A stretch of 64,000 bases of DNA, from assembly GCA_027627225.1 (NCBI GenBank), contig CM051024.1, positions 39,536,225 through 39,600,224 on the forward strand, written 5' to 3'. The DNA comes from Congeria kusceri (taxonomy: Eukaryota; Mollusca; Bivalvia; Myida; Dreissenidae). Positions 58,330-64,000 of the stretch are shown in pieces. Under the pieces are notes generated by a model. That model had not been told where the DNA came from and did no database searches. It was given only the letters and a program-made list of their open reading frames with translations. The position numbers and the translations under genes were made by a program. The stretch's first letter is position 1. Every line of letters begins with the position of its first letter.

Positions 58330-58359
58330 CATGTAGTCAATAACTGTGTTTGACATCAT
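58330..58359 (-). CDS. First coding exon of spindlin-like gene (MMSNTVIDYM-)
   Basis: On the - strand two adjacent ATGs (58359 and 58356) begin MMSNTVIDYM, ending at a strong donor ACATG|GTAAGT (phase 0). An in-frame TAA lies upstream, so translation starts here if the exon is coding. Joined to the last exon the reading is continuous (DYM-VLGYPDWF) and gives 47 residues. Joined to the 75-nt exon it meets the TGA after five codons. It is also possible that this is only a 5' UTR with a short upstream frame. Confidence 0.5.
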
Positions 58360-58520
58360 AATAAGCGAGCAAACCGCTTAACGATTTCGTTTTCGCAAAA
58401 CCGGAAGTAGACAAACAGGTGCGCGAAAACGACTGCATCATGAATTTTCCAGTCTACGATGTGCATATGTTATTTACGGCGTAAATATTTCGAGGTGCGC
58501 GACGGGGTATACCAGTATTG
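58360..58520 (-). promoter_or_regulatory. CpG-rich promoter/5' UTR with ETS site
   Basis: CpG dinucleotides are dense here (GCGCGAAAACG, ACGGCGTAAA, GAGGTGCGCGACGGGG) in contrast to the AT-rich surroundings. CCGGAAGT at 58401-58408, a consensus ETS/GABP site, lies about 45 bp upstream of the first ATG of the - strand gene. This is the usual look of a housekeeping-type promoter. Confidence 0.55.
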
Positions 58521-58580
58521 TAAATGTTTATATAAAGTAAACACAACAAATCGTCATTTTTCATGTGAAGATATCTAAAG

Positions 58581-61143
58581 CAGGGTTGTCAGGTTTTTGC
58601 CATGAGTGGAAAAAACCATGGTAAAAACCGGAAAAAACCGGCAAGGAAAAAACTGGGTGGCAAAAACTGGCAAAAATCAAAATAATTTATGTATAAAATT
58701 AATATAAAAAAACACAACAACAAACAAATACAGTTTAAATTTAATGAGATAGGGTTCAATGTGTTTATATATGCACCTGGTGTTCATATTAAGTGGGGGA
58801 AAGGAGAAGACAGACATTTGACTTGAATGCCATGTCTGAGTCAAGACACCTGTTATGCAGCAAAAAACAGGAGAACAAAATCCAACTCAGGTGATAATGG
58901 CCTCTTTATTATTGAACTGGGGATACTGGGGCTAGCTAATGGGGCTGCTAATCACTGGAATGTTCCTCAGGGGAACAATTAATGGGTTCCAGAACAAACA
59001 GGTACTGAAATTTCAGAGCATGCACCACATTGGATTGTAGTTGTGTGTTAGGCATTCATCTGGCACTTAACATTAATGGGCATGTCCTTTTGGCCTATCA
59101 TAGAGTTGCTTGGGTCATTTTCATGGGTTTAAATTCTTCTAAGCCATTGTAAGACAACCATTAGGTTTCTGAATTCACTCACTATAACTACATGTACCTT
59201 CATCACTTGCATATAGATCTACAATAATTATGTCAACAAGAGGAGGAAGAAATAAAGACCCAGTATGGGGCTTTTTCAACAAGGTAGAAAAAGATGGAAA
59301 GACTCTTGCCCGTTGCAAGAAGTGTGGTCATGAGCAAAGCAACAAAGCAGAGCGTATGAGAAAACACCAGAAGACATGCAGTGAGGTAGTTTCATTTGAA
59401 TTAAAACGCTCTGCAGAAGAAAATCATGGCCTGGAAACTGAGACAAGCAGTGCTCCAGCTCCAAAGAAAAGAATTCAAACCGACTTGAATAACCAAGTGT
59501 TTGTGACATCGGAAGAAACCAAATTAAAGCTGGACTTACTTTTAGCCAAGTTCTTCTTTGCATGTAACATACCATTCTCAGTGAGTGAGCATGATTCATT
59601 TAAAACTTTTGTGTCCACTCTGCGACCTGGATACAGGCCACCAACAAGAAAGAAACTGTCGGGACCAGATTCTGTTACAGAAGAGCTACAGTTGCAGGTA
59701 AAGGCACAAATTGAAGGCAAAGACTGTACTCTTATTGAAGATGGCTGGAGTGACTGCCATAATGATCCTGTGACGGCTACCTGTGTCCATGTTGATAAGA
59801 AAGCATTCTTCATTGATGCCAAGTCAACAGGAGCAACAAGCAAAACAGGGGAAAACATCCGGGATATGTGTAAAGAATCCATCAAAAAGGCATCGTCTTT
59901 ATATGGATGTACAGTAAAGAATATTGTGACAGATAACGCCAAGAACATGGAAAAAATGCGACCGCTTCTTCATGAGGAAGACAATGACTTGCTTGTGTAT
60001 GGATGTAATGCCCATTTACTGAATTTGCTAGGACAATATATTACACCATCATCTGTAATGAAACATGAAATCATGGCTGGGTGAATGTGAAGGGAGTGTA
60101 AAGCCCCAGCTGCCTGGGGACACAAGGTGAAACAGTCAACTGACCTGTCTTGATACATTTCTGAGAAACAGAGAGTTCATGATAAGAATTACTCAGGAAC
60201 ATGGTGACTCTACTGACTCCAACATAGCAAGGAAAGTTAATGATTTCAATTTGTACCAGCAGGCAAAAGATCTCCACAAACAAATGTGACCAATATCTGA
60301 AATGTTAGATCGCATTCAGGGTGACTCTGCCAATGCTGCTGATGCCTGCGATGCTTGGTTCACTCTACTTCACCACCCAGATCTGACTGAGCACAAAGAT
60401 GTCATTAATAGTAGAATGAATCAAGCCCTTCAGCCGTTCCATTTGGCAGCATATCTTCTTCATCCAAAATACAAAGGTGCACATCTTAGTGATAAACAAA
60501 AAGAAATTGCAAGAAATTGGATCACACAGAAAAACGAGTGTTACATCTCCTCAGTCATCAGCTTTGAGGCCCAGGCTGAACCATATCCATCCTCTTTCTG
60601 GACGACTTTGGCAACAAGCATGGATAGCTGTGTAATTGGTGGAAGGCTGTGAACAATTCAAACTTTCTGCCAGGATTTGTTGATCTAATGATTAGACTAC
60701 AAAAACTGCCCGCAAGTTCTGCTTCAGTTGAAAGAGTGTTTTCAAACTTCAGTCCAATCTAAGGAACCGGCTTGGGATCGAAAAGGCAGGAAAACTTGTT
60801 TTCTGCTACCGAATGCTGAGAGGTTCACAGGAGCTGGAGTACTGATTTTCGTATCATAATCACACAATGTGCAAAGTTGAAGGGAGTAGATGGTGTACCT
60901 GGAATAATTATTCCAATAATAAGTTTGTAAAGTTTCACTTTTTATTGAAAATATGCATATATTCAATGGTAAAAAGTGCATGTATTTGTTAATTGAATTT
61001 GAATAAAGCAGTTTAAACGTATTGTTTTCAATGTCTATAGATTTTGCCATTTTTGCCCGTTTTTTCCAGTTTTTGCCGTTTTTTTCCAATTTTTGCCATT
61101 GGCAAGGAAAAAATAAGTTTTTTCCGGAAAAAACCCAACCCTG
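58581..61143 (+). mobile_element. hAT transposon, 2.56 kb, perfect 8-bp TSD
   Basis: ATCTAAAG flanks both ends exactly (58573-58580 and 61144-61151). The termini CAGGGTTGTC and CCCAACCCTG are inverted over 8 bp. The subterminal regions are full of GGAAAAAACC, TTTTTGCC and GGCAAAAA motifs in both orientations, typical transposase-binding arrays. It encodes one decayed transposase (59230-60845). The intact target duplication with a broken gene suggests mobilisation in trans or decay after insertion. Confidence 0.96.
59230..60845 (+). pseudogene. hAT-family transposase with BED finger, disrupted
   Basis: Starts at ATG 59230. Residues 11-50 form a BED zinc finger (W13, F16, C29-x2-C32, H46, C50). 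The RNase H-like core follows, with LIEDGWSD (D171), IVTDNAKNM (D235) and GCNAHLLNL (about 259-266), the two catalytic aspartates and C-x-A-H box of hAT/DUF659 proteins. The frame stops at 60084 and shifts by one near 60076. The continuing frame has TGA at 60128 (the Trp of the conserved TRWNS motif) and TGA at 60287, then LHHPDL and AAYLLHPKYKG up to a stop at 60652. Two further shifts are needed to reach the dimerisation motif PASSASVERVFSN and RLGIEKAGKL, ending at 60845. Part of the middle domain seems deleted. It is inactive as it stands. Confidence 0.95.
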
Positions 61144-61151
61144 ATCTAAAG

Positions 61152-63354
61152 CAATCAATATTCACTGTGATTTTTATGTTGAAAAGTGCACTATATTTGC
61201 TGTATTATAATATACACAAAATTTGAAAAACACAGGGAATTAAAGTTTTGTTCCCTTTCGGTTGCCTCTGACCTTCAACTTTGTGAAATTTCCGCTTATT
61301 CTGAATGGACATAATGTTTAAACAGAAATTATTTGAAAACACCTATTTCTAAAAATAGCATAATGTCGACCTTGCGTTAGTGGAAATTGTAGAAAATCAT
61401 AAACTTACAACGTCAATTATGTGGTTTAAGATGTTTACAAAGGTATTATATTTATTTTACATAAAATAACACACATTATTTTTTCCATTTATGACAATAT
61501 AAACCAAGGCTAATCAATATAAACTATTAAAACATGACTCAGTTTCAACAACAGTTTGCCTGTCGGCGCTACTATAGGGTGGTGTATGTGTTTCTGTAAC
61601 ATGTTCAGCAGTAAAACACTAACCAGGTAGATTGGTAATAGAAAATTTGATACCCATCTCTGGATCTTGGGTCATTTTTAAACCACTGTTTTTGGGGGTA
61701 ATTTCAGTTTGACTGACATCTTGTTTCCGTTTGGTTATTGGCTGGACCAGGGATTCTATGAAAACGCTTTACTGTGCATGAACAACTTTAAGTGGCAGTT
61801 TTCACCATTTAGTATTCTAAAAGGGTACATGTGCACCAGAATGCAACACAGAACTTGGCATAGGAATTCCCCCCTCCCCCCCCCCCTGCTACCTGTCAGG
61901 GTGCATGTTGTACAGAGATAGTGGGGGATCTTGTGAAAGTAGGTTGGTAGTAGAAGGTGATTACAGATTTGTGTTTTTTTAATGTGTGCATTATCGTCTT
62001 GTGTAACTTGGCTTTTCTTCGGGTAAACATTGAATAATTTGTGTGGTTTAGTTAAACCTGGATTATTCTGTGTGACGCTGGAATTAAGAACAATTATGAC
62101 TGGAAATAATTTAGTTTAGTTTCGTGTTGATTACTGCTATTTGCAAACCTGAAGGATGTTAATTAATAGCATATTTATGGATCTGTGTTAACTGGAGATA
62201 GGGATTTTGGTGTTCTAAGTGTGTAACCAGAATCGCAAAATATTCCTAGGCTCTCCCTAAAATCAATCTAAAAGTTTCAAATTTTGCTAGGATTTATGTA
62301 AAAACAATATTCCACATAGGATTAAAAGACTGATTATAACAAAGTTACTTCACTCGCTTAATCAATAAGAGGCACTAAATATAAAATTCACCTTTGTTTG
62401 TGAATTGGAAATAATGTTTCTTAAGGTTACTCACTAATCGTCAATGGCAGAATTTCATAAAGTTCAGCAATAAGAAAGAAATTTTGCTATTGAACTAACT
62501 TCAGTGTCACCCATCTGATTATCATATTCATATCAAGACATTTTGAGGAAGAATTTGATAAAAAAAATTATAAAAAGTGCTGCAATCTCACTTGACACTT
62601 TAAAGAATCAATATGTTATGGTCTCAGATCCCTGCTATGGTTACCTGCATTCATATTGGTCAACACATTTACAGTAATGAGCTCTGATTGGTTGTAAAAC
62701 TAAGCCCTAATAAAATCTGCTACAGATGTTGGGCCAACTTCAGATTTCTTGCTCCTTGTAAAAATCAATCAATGATTAACATTTCTGACAATAAACTAAG
62801 GGGTCCAGATGTTTTGTTGTCTTAAGTGAGTGACATTTATGTTGCAACAAGTCGGACTTTGTTGTCAAAATGGAAGAAATGGATGTTGTTATTATCTTTG
62901 AGTTATTGCATTGACTTGGATTTTCTTGGATTCCCAATACCAAAGGCAGGTAACTTGTACAATTCCATGTTAAATATTTTATGTATTGTCTGTATACAGT
63001 TCGTTTGGAAACTTATGTTCAGACCACATGTACATTGTACATACTTAATAACAAATTTTAGAGCAAATGATAATATAATGTTTGGATATTTAATTGTGAC
63101 AGTATTGACTGTAGTTATGACCCTTCTAATATAAATATAAATAATATTTAAAAAAAAAACACCAACAACAAACCATTTTAAACAAATTTATAAAACATGT
63201 TAATCTTCTGTCTTACTGTTCTACAGATATTGAAAACATTTTTGATTTTAATCAGGGCTTTAATAAACTTTGGAATGGGGCCCATGCAGGTGCGGAGCTG
63301 AGTATAAGGGATTCATTGCTAGGATTTTGTGAAGCCCTGTTCATCTTAAAAACC
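61152..63354. other. No gene; C-rich run at ~61869-61887
   Basis: Nothing supported apart from a CCCCCCTCCCCCCCCCCC run. Confidence 0.4.
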
Positions 63355-63430
63355 AACCCCACCCTCCTACCCTAACAAACTAATTTCCCCTACCCCCACC
63401 CCCTACCCCACCAACTATGTTCCCACCACC
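63355..63430 (-). other. G-quadruplex-prone C-rich tract
   Basis: At 63387-63409 the + strand has four C-runs of 4-5 separated by TA, A and TA, so the - strand satisfies the G4 rule (G3+ with loops of 1-2). Flanking ACCCCACC and CCACCACCC extend the strand asymmetry to about 75 bp. Confidence 0.6.
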
Positions 63431-64000
63431 CTCCATGAAATCACTGGAATCATTGGTATGAAGCTGCAAATACCACATAAATTATCAGAAGTTCTCCTGT
63501 AATATAGTTAGGTGATGTGGATATTTTTCTCTGAACTTGTGCAGGATTTGTTGTAAATTGTTGCCGGATCTTGCAGTCTGTGGGATTTCAGTGCGCAGTT
63601 ATAGATTTAATGTAGATGATAAGTGCAGGTACAGAATCTTGAGAATCAACTGCCGAGAAGTATGTTCTGAGAATGTTAGTATGTTTTCAATATCGGGTCT
63701 GCAGTGTTATGGGTTACAAAAACGACAACAAACAATTATTGTGACATCATGAAATATAAACAGAATAAACTGATTTCAGACTTCCTTTAACGGAAAGTCT
63801 TGTTAAATTTTATAACAGCTAGACATTTCTTAAGTATCTAATAGCAGAAACATATCTAGATTAGTGTAGTTCTTAGAATGTCCACCAGGTGGCATTTACA
63901 GATTTAATACGGAAAATAAATACATGAGGGTACAGCCTCGTGTTTTTTTATTCTTTTGAAAGTATAATTGCACAATTTAAAAAAGAACATGAACAAATTC
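63431..64000. other. No gene or element recognised
   Basis: Nothing supported up to the end of the window. Confidence 0.4.

Noticed and set aside
59276..59948. - strand frames opposite the hAT transposase
   Set aside because: Shadows of a clearly recognisable + strand transposase.
1..64000. A multi-gene defence or biosynthetic system, or an endogenous virus
   Set aside because: No clustered enzymes, reverse transcriptase, integrase, capsid-like or long terminal repeat structures could be recognised.

Overview
The window is AT-rich, repeat-dense, intron-dominated eukaryotic DNA with no bacterial-style genes. Its repeats (tRNA-headed SINEs, short TIR elements, foldback elements and tandem families of the kind common in bivalves) point to a bivalve mollusc. 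The long palindromic family with a CCGGATTAGCCTGTGC core at 22.7, 27.5, 34.4 and 38.6 kb is one I associate from memory with Dreissena (zebra/quagga mussel). That genus call is inference, not something a search has shown.

Very little of the window is coding. On the + strand a first coding exon with a CRE and an ATGGCGG start (3111-3153) ends in splice phase 1. A 154-codon internal exon (43534-43995) starts and ends in phase 1, so the two could form one gene with an intron of about 40 kb. A third + exon with its own start codon and GC box (55224-55305) also ends in phase 1 and may be an alternative first exon of the same gene. On the - strand, 57266-58359 holds a compact gene: a CpG-rich first exon, a 75-nt cassette exon carrying a SUMO-interaction-like motif and an in-frame TGA, and a last exon encoding a spindlin-like (Spin/Ssty) half-repeat. 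Two weaker - strand coding signals lie at 33133-33282 and 32409-32567.

The rest is mobile and repetitive DNA. 3.6-5.5 kb: non-autonomous hAT-like element with an 8-bp target duplication. 7.9-17 kb: a second hAT-like MITE, inverted arms of about 630 bp around 7.1 kb, and a further TIR element. 11.6-22.2 kb: a tandem duplication of about 4.5-4.7 kb, each copy with a 43-bp minisatellite and each hit by different later insertions, so every copy supplies the empty site for the other's insertions. 22.7-39 kb: four foldback copies, inverted AT-rich repeats, a 46-52-bp minisatellite and small MITEs. 40-43.4 kb: a TTCATGAA-rich palindromic patch and a 165-bp tandem family. 44.9-52.4 kb: two ACCGTAA-type TIR elements, a SINE with a 16-bp target duplication, and a MITE containing another repeat. 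58581-61143: a complete hAT element with a perfect 8-bp target duplication and a decayed BED-finger transposase, inserted about 220 bp upstream of the spindlin-like start codon.

No defence, biosynthetic or other multi-gene system is visible. The best leads are the spindlin-like micro-gene with its TGA-containing cassette exon, the duplication block that dates insertions relative to one another, and the stepwise loss of hairpins among the foldback copies. All exon calls come from reading splice signals and frames by eye and have no transcript support here.
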